Notes: generated by a model not told the origin, from the letters alone. DNA of 64,000 bases from Desulfovibrio gilichinskyi (GCF_900177375.1 NZ_FWZU01000004.1:1-64000), one strand, 5' to 3'. Positions 7,084 through 16,015 are shown, counted from the stretch's first letter. A program made the numbers and translations.

Positions 7084-8451
7084 TCACACCAGCCCCTTTC
7101 GCAAAATCTCCAGTAAAATATTGAGTCCTTGTAACAGCTCATCTGTCGTACGCGTCCCGCTGAGTGAAATCCTTGCCATTGCAGGCACAACGCTATCACC
7201 CACTGCAAATTTCTCAGCACCGAATATATTAACTCCTGACTCACGGGCGCGAGCTTCAAAAGTATATCCACGCCATGGCTCAGGCAATTGAAGCCAGATG
7301 AAAAGCCCCGTGGGCTTACCAAAGTAAGTAAGTCCAGAAAGTAAATCTTTAATCACTGAAAACCTTTTCTCGGCTTCATTCTGCTTAAGTTTGATAACTC
7401 TGTCTGCGGTTCCGTCCTTTATCCATTCTGTAGCAAGCTCTGCATTAAGTGGTGGAGTCATCCAGACTGTATTTAAAATTGCATGGGACAGTTTGTCCCG
7501 CAGACTTTTAGGGGAAGACATAAAAGCCACCCGTAATCCAACAGCCAGTGACTTGGAAAGCCCTGCAATGTGGACACTGTTTTCAGGTGCCAAGGAAGAA
7601 ACAGGCGACAGCGAACTCTGTACGGTCAAAGCATAGGCATCGTCTTCAATAATGATAAGACCGTGTTTGCGTGCGATTAAAGCAATTGTTTCACGACGGA
7701 AAGCAGACATACACGCCGTAGTCGGATTCTGGAATTCAGGCATAAGATAAAGCCCGGTAATTTTCTCTCTGCGACAGACAGCATCCAGCGCATCAGGGAG
7801 CATGCCTTCCTTATCCATTGCAACAGGAACTAACCGGATGCCGAGCATCGCTGCCAGAGTCTTCAAACCCGGGTAAATAAGTGAATCAGTAGCAATACGA
7901 TCCCCGGCACGAAACAATCCCGTCAGGCAACAGGTAAGCGCGTGCTGCGCCCCTGAACAAATTAGAACATCGTCAGGAGTGACTTCAAACCTGTACCGCT
8001 TGCACCACTCAGCCCCAATCGCTCGATGTTCAGGCAACCCGCGCGGATCTGTATACCGCATAAATACATTTGAATTTTTCCTGCGGATAAGCCTTTTCAT
8101 CCCTTCCTGAATATCAGGGTCCAGCTCATAAAAGCTGTTAGCAGGGCCGAGTTCAATTAGACCGGGAGCATGAGGTTCAAACGAAACCATGGATGAAGAA
8201 ACCCGCGCGTCCGAAGCCACAAATGTTCCGCGCCCGACTGTTCCGGATATCAACCCGCGACGCTCAGCCTCTACATAACCGCGGGTAACCGTACTTACAT
8301 TTATCTCAAGCTCATCAGCAAGTTCGCGATGCGTGGGGAGTTTATCACCCGGTTTAAGCTTACCGGAAAAAATATCACGCTCAATAGCATCAGCCAACGC
8401 GCGAAACTTCGGACCTTCTTCGCCTTCTAATATGGGATTCCATTTTGTCAT
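7084..8451 (-). CDS. MocR-type GntR regulator with aminotransferase domain
   Basis: About 455 residues from the ATG at 8451 (MTKWNPILEGEEG); an upstream frame to 8487 would run through the operator repeats. The N-terminal winged helix is of GntR type (KLPTHRELADELEINVSTVTRGYVEAERR) and the rest is a fold-type I PLP domain with YTDPRGLPEHR, PEFQNPT, IIEDDAYA and the PLP lysine in AGLSKSL. MocR proteins sense an amine or PLP-linked ligand and control a neighbouring gene. Here the divergent neighbour is a LysE exporter, so an amino-acid efflux switch is likely. The gene ends just beyond the RHS array. Confidence 0.85.
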   Translation of the reverse strand: MTKWNPILEGEEGPKFRALADAIERDIFSGKLKPGDKLPTHRELADELEINVSTVTRGYVEAERRGLISGTVGRGTFVASDARVSSSMVSFEPHAPGLIELGPANSFYELDPDIQEGMKRLIRRKNSNVFMRYTDPRGLPEHRAIGAEWCKRYRFEVTPDDVLICSGAQHALTCCLTGLFRAGDRIATDSLIYPGLKTLAAMLGIRLVPVAMDKEGMLPDALDAVCRREKITGLYLMPEFQNPTTACMSAFRRETIALIARKHGLIIIEDDAYALTVQSSLSPVSSLAPENSVHIAGLSKSLAVGLRVAFMSSPKSLRDKLSHAILNTVWMTPPLNAELATEWIKDGTADRVIKLKQNEAEKRFSVIKDLLSGLTYFGKPTGLFIWLQLPEPWRGYTFEARARESGVNIFGAEKFAVGDSVVPAMARISLSGTRTTDELLQGLNILLEILRKGLV

Positions 8452-8502
8452 GCATACAATAATTCCATTGACTGCATACAATGTCAAGAATACCTATACA
8501 AT
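8451..8502. promoter_or_regulatory. three direct repeats between mocR-type gene and lysE, likely operator
   Basis: TGCATACAAT occurs at 8451-8460 and again at 8473-8482, and a variant CCTATACAAT at 8493-8502. The centre spacings of 22 and 20 bases are about two helical turns, so all sites face one side. MocR regulators are known to bind direct repeats. The first copy touches the regulator start codon, which fits autoregulation. Confidence 0.6.
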
Positions 8503-8541
8503 CATAAAAATTACACCACACAATTAATACAGGAAAATATT

Positions 8542-9132
8542 ATGCATGATCACTATTGGCCTTTTTTACTCTTTGTCATTGTCATGACCGGAACACCCGG
8601 ACCGGGCAATCTGGCGATGCTGGCACTCGGGCAAACCGTAGGTTTCAAGAAATCCATACCTTTCCTGATAGGAATGGTTACAGGCGCCACAGCCGTGGGA
8701 TTGCTTGTTTCTTTGGGTCTTGGAGAACTATATATTAATTCACCGCGTACTGCCTCGGTTTTTAAAATTGTAAGTATCGCATATATCCTTTACCTTGCAT
8801 TAAAAGTAATGCGAATGAACGTACAGCCGCCGGAACAGGTTAAACCGTTCACGATATACGACGGGCTTATGCTCCATCCGCTTAACCCTAAAGCATGGGC
8901 AATGAGCATCTCAGCATTCAGTCAGTTTGCAGACCCTACCGCCCCTCGCTTTTTTGAAATCAGCGTATTTGTGCTGACATTTACCTATATGGGTGTATTA
9001 TCTCACAGCTTTTGGGGGCTGACCGGATCATCACTGCTTCGCATAATGCGCGCACCTAAACTCAGATTATGCCTTAACACTTCAATGGTGGTGCTTATGG
9101 TCGGGGCAACTTTATACGCTCTCTATAACTAA
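8542..9132 (+). CDS. LysE/RhtB family amino-acid exporter
   Basis: A 196-residue membrane protein with the family N-terminus VMTGTPGPGNLAMLALGQTVG, then GMVTGATAVGLLVSLGLGEL and the LHPLNPKAWAMSISAFSQF region, with about six hydrophobic segments. It starts at ATG 8542 with AGGAAA upstream. The family exports amino acids such as lysine, threonine, homoserine or cysteine; the substrate is not evident from sequence. The divergent MocR gene and the three operator-like repeats indicate specific control. Confidence 0.85.
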   Translation: MHDHYWPFLLFVIVMTGTPGPGNLAMLALGQTVGFKKSIPFLIGMVTGATAVGLLVSLGLGELYINSPRTASVFKIVSIAYILYLALKVMRMNVQPPEQVKPFTIYDGLMLHPLNPKAWAMSISAFSQFADPTAPRFFEISVFVLTFTYMGVLSHSFWGLTGSSLLRIMRAPKLRLCLNTSMVVLMVGATLYALYN

Positions 9133-9273
9133 AATACATAACAGAACTTCTACATCAGAAGGTTTTAGTTTTATCATTATTAAGATATAAAATTCTGAAT
9201 GCTTCCTTTCAGGGAAGTTTGAATCTAAGATTTATGTACAGTAGAAATACTAATTTATATGAGGATCATGATT

Positions 9274-10152
9274 ATGAGTAAAAAAATCGGATGGATTGGA
9301 ACAGGCGTGATGGGAAGCTCAATGTGCATGCATCTTGTAAAAGCAGGACACGAAGCTTTTATCTACAATCGTACAAAAGCCAAAGCTGCTGATCTTATTG
9401 AAGCAGGAGCAACATGGTGCGACTCCCCGGCAGCAGTCGCTAAAAAAGCGGATATTATCTTCACCATAGTTGGCTACCCAACCGATGTTGAGCAGACAAT
9501 TCTCGGATCTGAAGGCGTGCTTGCCAATGCCGATGCCGGAAAAATTATAATCGATATGACAACTTCCGAGCCTGCATTAGCGGAACTTATCCACGCCGCA
9601 GCCGCCGATAAAAATGTCGGATCGCTTGATGCTCCGGTTTCCGGTGGCGATCTGGGTGCGCGCAATGCAACGCTTGCAATCATGGTCGGCGGGGAAGAAA
9701 AAGTTTTTAATAAGGTCAAAGATCTTTTCGATATAATGGGGCAAAATGTTCAGCTCATGGGTAAAGCAGGAGCCGGGCAGCATACCAAAATGTGCAATCA
9801 GATTCTAATCGCCGGAACTATGATCGGAGTTGTGGAATCACTGCTTTATGCTCAAAAAGCAAACATGAATCTTGATGAAGTAATTGATGTTATCGGATCA
9901 GGCGCAGCAGGGTCATGGTCCATAAACAACTTAGGCCGCAGAATTGCCTCCAGCGATTTCAACCCCGGCTTTTTCATCAAACATTTTGTAAAAGACATGG
10001 GCATTGCTCTTGATGAAGCAAAACGTATGAAGCTGGCTCTACCAGGACTGGCACTCGTAAACCAATTCTATATTGCTGCAATGGCAATGGGATATGAAGA
10101 GCTTGGAACGCAGGGCCTTTATAAAGTTCTCGAAAAAATGAATGCTATTTAA
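9274..10152 (+). CDS. NAD(P)-dependent beta-hydroxyacid dehydrogenase (3-hydroxyisobutyrate dehydrogenase family)
   Basis: About 292 residues. The start is ATG 9274, because GAGG at 9261-9264 is 9 bases upstream; ATGs at 9259 and 9268 are too close. It has the Rossmann motif GWIGTGVMGSSM, the family signature DAPVSGGDLGARNATL and the catalytic Lys region GAGQHTKMCNQIL. Substrates in this family include 3-hydroxyisobutyrate, tartronate semialdehyde, glyoxylate and succinate semialdehyde, and I cannot choose between them. It stands alone and ends at a strong terminator. Confidence 0.85.
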   Translation: MSKKIGWIGTGVMGSSMCMHLVKAGHEAFIYNRTKAKAADLIEAGATWCDSPAAVAKKADIIFTIVGYPTDVEQTILGSEGVLANADAGKIIIDMTTSEPALAELIHAAAADKNVGSLDAPVSGGDLGARNATLAIMVGGEEKVFNKVKDLFDIMGQNVQLMGKAGAGQHTKMCNQILIAGTMIGVVESLLYAQKANMNLDEVIDVIGSGAAGSWSINNLGRRIASSDFNPGFFIKHFVKDMGIALDEAKRMKLALPGLALVNQFYIAAMAMGYEELGTQGLYKVLEKMNAI

Positions 10153-10161
10153 ATTTGCTTT

Positions 10162-10199
10162 CAACTGAAGCTGCGAAAAAAGCAGCTTCAGTTGTTTTT
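10162..10199. terminator. bidirectional terminator
   Basis: A 13-bp perfect stem (10162-10174 with 10182-10194), A-rich loop and T-run, serving the dehydrogenase on the plus strand and probably the convergent ABC operon on the minus strand. Confidence 0.85.
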
Positions 10200-10914
10200 A
10201 AGGTCTCTTAAACCCGAACCTTTCAAGAAATCTCTGAGCAGAATCACTCTGCAATCCCTTGAAAAGATCATCTCCGGAACTGTTTTTATCTATTACTACA
10301 CCATAGTATTGTGCTTTTACGCTGAGATTATCAGGTAAATCCATAATCTGAATATCTTCCATCCTGTCTGCAAGATCCATTGCAGTTGTCCGGTAACCCA
10401 GAAACAGATCAACTTTATCTTCAGCAAACAAGCCATACACCGGAGAATGAGGCCCAGCCGATTTGGGAGATTTTTTACCCCCCACCAAAGTCATGGCCTT
10501 ACTTCTCAAAAGATCACGGCTTCCGTCCTGAACACTCTCTGCCCTGTCGAACACGGAAAAAGCATAATCCCCTCCCGGGTCATCAATGGGCGTTGATGTT
10601 CCAAGTCTGTTTTCAGGATTAAGCATATTTTGCAAAACATCACCGCCTTGCAGAGCAGCCGGACGCCCGAATAAACATAGTGAATTTTCGGCAAAAATTT
10701 TCGGTGCAGAGCAAAGTCCCATATCCGCAAGAATCTGACCATGCTTTAAATTAGCAGAAAGAAACAACGCAGGTCTTTCTCCCTGTGCTATCCGCTCTCT
10801 TAAAACCCCGGAAGGACCAAAGACAGGATTTATTGAAATACCAACCAGTTCCGCCATAGCCGGCAAAACTTTACGCAAACTTCCGGCAGCAAAAACAAGT
10901 GTTGTCTCAGTCAT
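10198..10914 (-). CDS. ModA-like substrate-binding protein without signal peptide
   Basis: About 238 residues from ATG 10914 (MTETTLVFAAGSLRKVL), with AAGGTGG upstream; a GTG at 10929 is the alternative. The start FAAGSLRKVLPAMAEL and later PIDDPGGDYAFSVFDRAE and VDLFLGYRTTAMDLA match the ModA/WtpA type of periplasmic binding domain for molybdate or tungstate. No signal peptide or lipobox is present, so the protein would stay in the cytoplasm unless the start is wrong. It is the last gene of a FecBCD-like operon. A cytosolic oxyanion sensor or carrier role is inferred. Confidence 0.65.
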   Translation of the reverse strand: MTETTLVFAAGSLRKVLPAMAELVGISINPVFGPSGVLRERIAQGERPALFLSANLKHGQILADMGLCSAPKIFAENSLCLFGRPAALQGGDVLQNMLNPENRLGTSTPIDDPGGDYAFSVFDRAESVQDGSRDLLRSKAMTLVGGKKSPKSAGPHSPVYGLFAEDKVDLFLGYRTTAMDLADRMEDIQIMDLPDNLSVKAQYYGVVIDKNSSGDDLFKGLQSDSAQRFLERFGFKRP

Positions 10915-10963
10915 TTCACACCGTTCCACCTTTTAATTTATGCGTTTTATGTATTTTTCCAGA

Positions 10964-11743
10964 TTACGTTGCCCGTGCAATACAAACTTTCTCCCCGGCT
11001 TCAAGAGTAAAGACATCAACAGGCAGCCCATACAAATTGCTGAGCTTTTCAGAGCTGAGAATATTTTCAGTCATACCGTACCCTTGCATTTTACCGTCTG
11101 CAATCAACACAGTCCTTTCTGAAAAGCCGAGAGCATGGTCCGGATAATGAGTAGTCATTACAACAGCCAATCCCTGATCTGCCAGCTTGCGGACTAACAT
11201 TAATGTTCTGGCCTGATTGCCGAAATCCAGATGCGAAGTCGGTTCATCTAGTAAAAGTATTCTGGCTTCCTGCGCAAGTGCTCTGGCAAAAAGAATTAAC
11301 TGACGCTCCCCGCCGCTGGTTTCATCATAAGACTTATGCGCAAGCGATAAAATACCGAGAGTTCTCATCGCATCTTCTGCTATGGCGTAATCCTTGGCTG
11401 ACGGCGAAGCAAAAACCCCTATATGCGCGGTGCGCCCCATCACAACAACCTCAAGAGCCGAAAACGAAAACACAGGAGTATGCATCTGCGGTACAAAAGC
11501 GATTGCCTGAGCCACTTCCCTGCGCGTCATCTTTTGCACCTGCCGATCTTCTATCATAACCTGACCGGCCGAAGGAACATGCAGTCCGGCCATACATCTG
11601 AGCAAGGTAGACTTGCCTGTTCCATTAGGCCCGAGGATAGAGAGCACTTCTCCGGCATGAACTTCAAGTGAAATATCTGTCCAGACCGATTTTACGCCGT
11701 CATAAGCGAAAGCAAGATCTGAAACTGTTAAGACTACGCCCAA
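10964..11743 (-). CDS. FecE-type ABC transporter ATPase
   Basis: About 260 residues from TTG 11743, 5-6 bases behind GGGAGG; an upstream ATG at 11770 lies in the same frame but would place that SD inside the coding region. It shows Walker A LGPNGTGKSTLL, Q-loop FVPQMHTPVFSF, signature TSGGERQLILFARAL, Walker B ILLLDEPTSHLDF and the H-loop MTTHYPDHAL. It resembles ATPases for iron-siderophore, cobalamin or group III molybdate/tungstate uptake. It overlaps the permease gene by 10 bases, indicating coupling. Confidence 0.85.
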   Translation of the reverse strand: MGVVLTVSDLAFAYDGVKSVWTDISLEVHAGEVLSILGPNGTGKSTLLRCMAGLHVPSAGQVMIEDRQVQKMTRREVAQAIAFVPQMHTPVFSFSALEVVVMGRTAHIGVFASPSAKDYAIAEDAMRTLGILSLAHKSYDETSGGERQLILFARALAQEARILLLDEPTSHLDFGNQARTLMLVRKLADQGLAVVMTTHYPDHALGFSERTVLIADGKMQGYGMTENILSSEKLSNLYGLPVDVFTLEAGEKVCIARAT

Positions 11744-12783
11744 CCTGTCCTCCCTCTTCCCAGAAGCCATGCAAAAAATGGAGCTCCCACTGTGGCAGTA
11801 AGAATTCCAAGGGGAATTTCAGCTGAGCTTATATTTCGGGCAATGCCGTCAATCAAAACAAGATAACATGCGCCTAATGCAAGGCTGGCCGGAATCAGTT
11901 TTCTGTAATCGGGGCCGACTATCATTCTGGCAAGATGCGGCACAACCAGACCTACCCAGCCGATAATACCGCTGACGGAAACAGCACTGGCTGTAATAAT
12001 AGTAACAGCTACAACGATACCGAAACGCAGCCGTCCGGCTTCCACTCCGAGAGTTCTGGCTTCCTCATCTCCGAACGAAAGAACATTAAGCCGCCAACGC
12101 ACCATTAAGAGCCCTATAATGCAAACTCCCAAAGGTAAAAGAATTGTATAGAGATCTTCCATTGAAATGGAGGAGAGAGAACCCATGAGCCAATAAACAA
12201 TCATCGGAAGTTTATCATCAGGGTCAGCGAGAAACTTAATAAGCGAAAGAAGCGATTGGAAAAATGCGCCGACGATAACACCCGCAAGGACAATAATCAT
12301 GGACCCGCTGGCTTTATAAAGGCGACTCATCAGCCATGCGCAGATTACGGCAGTCATTCCGAAAATGAATGCACAGCCTTGAATCATCACAGGTTGATTC
12401 CAGATAATAATACCAAGGGCCGCTCCGAAACCTGCCCCGGAAGCAACTCCGAGAACATACGGAGATACCAGCGGGTTACGGAAAAGTCCTTGAAAAGCAG
12501 CTCCCGAAACCGACAAACCGCCACCGATAAGCATGGCGGCAAGAACGCGCGGCAGACGGACGTTCAGCACCACGGTCTGCGCAACGGATGACCATTCTCC
12601 GCCGACAGGAAGCCCTATCGCATTGCCTAAAATTAATATCACATCAGACAAACTGACTTGATAGCGTCCCCATGCAAGTCCAAGACATAAAGCGGCGGCA
12701 GGAGCCACCCAGAGCAGAATATTCCATCTGCTCCGGACATTCCTGCCGCCTTTAGTTTTGTAATTATTTATATTCTGCGCCAT
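11734..12783 (-). CDS. FecCD-family ABC transporter permease
   Basis: About 349 residues from ATG 12783 (MAQNINNYKTKGG); an earlier start at 12810 is possible. Family signatures are RLPRVLAAMLIGGGLSVSGA, FQGLFRNPLVSPYVLGVASG and IIGWVGLVVPHLARMIVGPDYRKLIP, with about ten membrane helices. It forms the channel with the ATPase downstream and the binding protein upstream. The gene overlaps the binding-protein stop. Confidence 0.9.
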   Translation of the reverse strand: MAQNINNYKTKGGRNVRSRWNILLWVAPAAALCLGLAWGRYQVSLSDVILILGNAIGLPVGGEWSSVAQTVVLNVRLPRVLAAMLIGGGLSVSGAAFQGLFRNPLVSPYVLGVASGAGFGAALGIIIWNQPVMIQGCAFIFGMTAVICAWLMSRLYKASGSMIIVLAGVIVGAFFQSLLSLIKFLADPDDKLPMIVYWLMGSLSSISMEDLYTILLPLGVCIIGLLMVRWRLNVLSFGDEEARTLGVEAGRLRFGIVVAVTIITASAVSVSGIIGWVGLVVPHLARMIVGPDYRKLIPASLALGACYLVLIDGIARNISSAEIPLGILTATVGAPFFAWLLGRGRTGWA

Positions 12784-13816
12784 AGAATTCTTTGTAGTAG
12801 GACTTAACAAGGGCTGACAGATTTACATCTTTAAACTTTTCTGGATAAAGAGTCTTAGCCATCCACAGTTCGCCTAAAGCCATGGATTCAGGCAGTGGAT
12901 GTCCCCAAGGTTTTACGTACTCTGGACAAACGAAAACACGATTGTTTTTAACAGCATCAACCTGTTTCCAGATTGGATCATTAATTAAATCTTTTTCTAT
13001 TTTACGATGACGCCACTGAATGAACACAACTTCAGGATTCCAACGCAATATATCTTCCATAGTTACTTGTTTAAACCCGACTAGATCTTTTGCAGTAACG
13101 TTCACTCCGCCTGCACGTTCCATAATGACGCTTGTATATTTACCGCTACCGTATGTTCCAAGATTGGAGTGAGCCATGTAGCACTTTACACGCTTATCTT
13201 CCGGAATATTACCGAGGTGACTTTTTAATATTTTCTGATTTGCTGTAATAACAGAGATAAGTTTATCGGCCTTTTTCTGCTTACCGAAAAGATTTCCAAG
13301 AATCTGAATACCCTCTGTCAAACCTTCATTATAGGCTTTGTCCGCATCCTTAAGCTCCGGATTTAAAACAGAAGCCTGTTCATACCCGGCATTGTAAAGT
13401 GATATGGCCACAACTGGTATTCCGGCATTTGTAATCTGATCGATCATATCCTTCGAGGCGTAATGAGTAACAATTACCAGATCAGCTTTTAGGGCTAACA
13501 GACTTTCCATATTCACATTTTTGAGCCCGCCGGGGGTAGGCATGTTGTCGATATTTTTTATGCTTTTACGAGCTTCCGGCAGATATTCATTCCATTTATC
13601 AAGAATACCGACAACGGAATCAACCGCGCCGAGCTGAATAACAATGTCTAAAGCCTGATGCTGTAAGATAACTGCACGATGACTTACATCGGGAACTGTA
13701 ACAGTTCTTCCAAGCTGATCAGTTATAGTCTTCTGCGCCATTGCAGGAAGAGCAAATAAAACTGAAAAAACCATAATTAAACTACAGACCACACCTAAAA
13801 ACCGGTTACTTTTCAT
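12764..13816 (-). CDS. periplasmic binding protein of FecB/BtuF type
   Basis: A 350-residue protein with a Sec signal peptide (hydrophobic to about residue 27, ALPAMAQ). The mature part opens with TITDQLGRTVTVPD and has the class III binding-protein layout with a long central helix. Motifs include LKADLVIVTHYASK, RWNPEVVFIQWRH and a C-terminal YKEFYG. It is the first gene of the operon. The ligand could be iron chelate, corrinoid, molybdate or tungstate. The ModA-like protein in the operon and tungsten enzyme genes at 24495 favour Mo/W, but this is inference. Confidence 0.85.
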   Translation of the reverse strand: MKSNRFLGVVCSLIMVFSVLFALPAMAQKTITDQLGRTVTVPDVSHRAVILQHQALDIVIQLGAVDSVVGILDKWNEYLPEARKSIKNIDNMPTPGGLKNVNMESLLALKADLVIVTHYASKDMIDQITNAGIPVVAISLYNAGYEQASVLNPELKDADKAYNEGLTEGIQILGNLFGKQKKADKLISVITANQKILKSHLGNIPEDKRVKCYMAHSNLGTYGSGKYTSVIMERAGGVNVTAKDLVGFKQVTMEDILRWNPEVVFIQWRHRKIEKDLINDPIWKQVDAVKNNRVFVCPEYVKPWGHPLPESMALGELWMAKTLYPEKFKDVNLSALVKSYYKEFYGAEYK

Positions 13817-14146
13817 AAATTTATCTCACTTTTTGTAAATATTATTCAACTTTTTTGTCCAAATGGTCTAAAACTTGCCTTAACAACATTATGTTTTAAA
13901 AAGCATAACAAAGGTTGTTCTGCATAACAATAAACATTATATTAGTTGTAAAATGGAACTAGAACAGATGTGACAATATTCACAGGTTAATAAATTGGAT
14001 ATGTTTCCGTTATATTATATATTATTTAAATAAATACCTAATATTAAATGTAACTTATAAATAATTACATTTAAAAAATTATGTACTGTTATTAAATTAA
14101 TCAGCATATTTTAAATAATACATTTTCAACATAAAATACAAACTGC
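13817..14146. promoter_or_regulatory. AT-rich upstream region of the ABC operon with repeated sites
   Basis: This stretch of about 330 bases has no gene. It holds direct repeats GCATAACA at 13903-13910 and 13922-13929, a short inverted repeat AACAA-AGG-TTGTT at 13907-13919 between them, and AACATTATGTT at 13885-13895. The cluster is 70-115 bases upstream of the binding-protein start, where an operator would be expected. The regulator is not identified. The rest is low-complexity AT. Confidence 0.35.
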
Positions 14147-14761
14147 TTATTTTAGTAAAAAAATAAATTCTACTGACTTTCTACAGCAAAAACTAAATAT
14201 GATGTGTAATAATTGATTTTTGAAACATCTTTCGCGATTCGTGACGGGATAACAATGCATAAACGGGAATCGGGAATCGGCAATCCACTCTTCGCAAATT
14301 CCATTATCTCCTGATTTTCCGAACCTGAAACCGACATCAAGCACCTCTCCGTTCAAAAGACTGGTGGTTGCAAGGGTCTGTGAAGGTAAAAATTCAAGAT
14401 CTACCAGCGGAAACTTAGCTCCCATGCGTGAATCAAGATCTGCAATACGTAAAAAAGACGGGTCCGTATTCAGTCCCACGCTGAGTCTGCCGGAGAGATT
14501 ATCACCAAGACCGCGAGCTGCTGTGCCGAAATCCTCCATAGCTCTAACGGCTGTTTCTGCGTGTGAAAGCAGTTTACGCCCGGCAAAAGAAAGTTCCATC
14601 CCTCTGGGCATGCGTTGAAACAAATCTGTCCCGACTTCTCCCTCAAGAGATTTAATCTGGTTACTTAAAGCAGACTGACTGAGATGAAGAAGACCTGCCG
14701 CCTTAGTCAAGTTGCCTTCTCTTGCTACTGTCAAAAAGGATTGGAGTTGGTAAAATTCCAT
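14147..14761 (-). pseudogene. truncated LysR-type regulator
   Basis: The N-terminal 178 residues are a normal LysR protein: HTH (MEFYQLQSFLTVAREGNLTK, HLSQSALSNQIKSLE, LFQRM) and the first half of the effector domain (SGRLSVGLNTDPSFLRIADL). After about 14275 the frame reads unrelated MHCYPVTNRERC and ends at 204 residues, against about 300 for the family. In another frame just there, IPVYALLSRH looks like the next LysR segment, so a frameshift next to a GATTCCC tandem repeat probably broke it, followed by loss of the 3' end. It is divergent from a permease that is also broken. Confidence 0.7.
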
Positions 14762-14873
14762 GGATAAGCCTTATGCAATCGATTTAAGTGAACGGTCCGA
14801 TCAAAAAAAACCGCTGGTTATCTACGGCTAAAATCATAAAAACTGCATTAAGCGTAAAACCCAAGGAGATAAT

Positions 14874-15225
14874 ATGCAAGCTGGGAAACTCGGTCCCGCT
14901 CTTTTTTGCGGACTCATAATAGGTCCTATACTCGGCTCCGGAATCTTTATACTTCCACCGCTGGTTATTGAAAAAGCCGGACAGTGGGCTTTCCCTGCAT
15001 GGCTGGCTATCATTCTCATCAACGCAGCGTTTGCATATGTACTCAGCTGGCTCTCGGTAATGCATCCCGGAGAAAGCGGAGTGACCAAAGCGGTGGAAAA
15101 AGCTTTCGGAGCGCGAATAAAAATGCTCACTTCATTTTACCTGATTGCTTCGGTCTGCATAGGCCCGGCAGCAGTGCTGCTTACACTCGGCGAATATCTG
15201 CCCAGCGTTGCTGTTGCATCATACT
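14874..15225 (+). pseudogene. N-terminal fragment of an APC-family amino-acid permease
   Basis: The first 115 or so residues are a good APC transporter start: LGPALFCGLIIGPILGSGIF, a helix AWLAIILINAAFAYVLSWLS, GVTKAVEKAFGARIKML and FYLIASVCIGPAAVLL. Past LGEYLPSVAVASYS the frame continues to 15560 only as antisense of the BON gene, so homology ends near 15225. A matching permease C-terminus sits at 16274-16435. Family members are about 430 residues, so roughly 270 residues have been lost or replaced. Confidence 0.75.
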
Positions 15226-15283
15226 CCAATGGCCCAAACCGGCACGTCGTGGCTAAGCTCGTTTTCGGGGGGCGATCCGACCG

Positions 15284-16015
15284 CTATTCCCGGTTGAAGC
15301 GTACGACTTTGCCGCTTTTGAAACACAGCACCAACTGGTCGTTTTCAAAGGAAAATTTCGCCTTTTTCCCATCCCGAATCGCCTCTGAGCTAATGGTGTC
15401 GCCATGCACTGAAAATGCCGCTTTGAGATCTCGGACCTGGCCGACAAACGGAATATCGGACCACGCCAAGAAAGTTGCATCCTTTTCTCGGCGGAAGGTG
15501 AGCCGAATCTTGACCTCGCCCATTTTTGCGTCCACGTCTTTAGCCGTCCAAGTGCCGTAGAGTCGCTTGGGTGGATGAGAGGGCTTCTCGTCTTTTCCGA
15601 CCTCAGTGGCATGAACGCTTGATGGAGACTTTATTGTCTCATCTGGAGCTCCATGAGCAAGTGGGTCGCCCAATACAGCGACCTCGGTGATGAGCCATGC
15701 GTCAGTGCCAGGAGCAGGTGTTTTGTCATTCATGGTCAACTTGTTCTTAACGCTTTTCACGCCGGGCAGTACCGCAACGGTGTCATTGGCCAGAGACAGG
15801 TGGGATTGCTCGCCAACGGTTCCGGTCAACGTCACAATATCATCATTGGAATTCACTTTGATACTATCGTCCTTGAGATAGGTCTTGAAGACATAGGACT
15901 CGTTGGCGGCGGACTCGACCCGGGTATCCATCGCGGCAGCGTACTCGTTGGCAGTACTCAAAACAGTAAACGATACGGCCAGAATCAGGCTCAGAAGATA
16001 CAGTGATCTTTTCAT
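15284..16015 (-). CDS. secreted BON-domain protein with C-terminal lipocalin-like segment
   Basis: A 243-residue protein with an N-terminal signal peptide (LYLLSLILAVSFTVLSTA). A BON domain follows (YVFKTYLKDDSIKVNSNDD, IVTLTGTVGEQSHLSLANDT, GVKSVKNKLTM). A second BON start (DAWLITEV) is cut short and replaced by a beta-rich region (LYGTWTAKDVDAKMGEVKIR ... GKVVRFNRE) with a lipocalin-like rhythm. BON proteins bind phospholipid in the envelope and are often stress-induced. Base composition is visibly more GC-rich than the neighbours, and the gene sits inside a broken permease, both suggesting transfer. Confidence 0.65.
   Translation of the reverse strand: MKRSLYLLSLILAVSFTVLSTANEYAAAMDTRVESAANESYVFKTYLKDDSIKVNSNDDIVTLTGTVGEQSHLSLANDTVAVLPGVKSVKNKLTMNDKTPAPGTDAWLITEVAVLGDPLAHGAPDETIKSPSSVHATEVGKDEKPSHPPKRLYGTWTAKDVDAKMGEVKIRLTFRREKDATFLAWSDIPFVGQVRDLKAAFSVHGDTISSEAIRDGKKAKFSFENDQLVLCFKSGKVVRFNRE

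Noticed and set aside
14874-15560. A 228-residue frame combining permease and other sequence
   Set aside because: Only the first 115 or so residues are permease-like; the rest is antisense to the BON gene.
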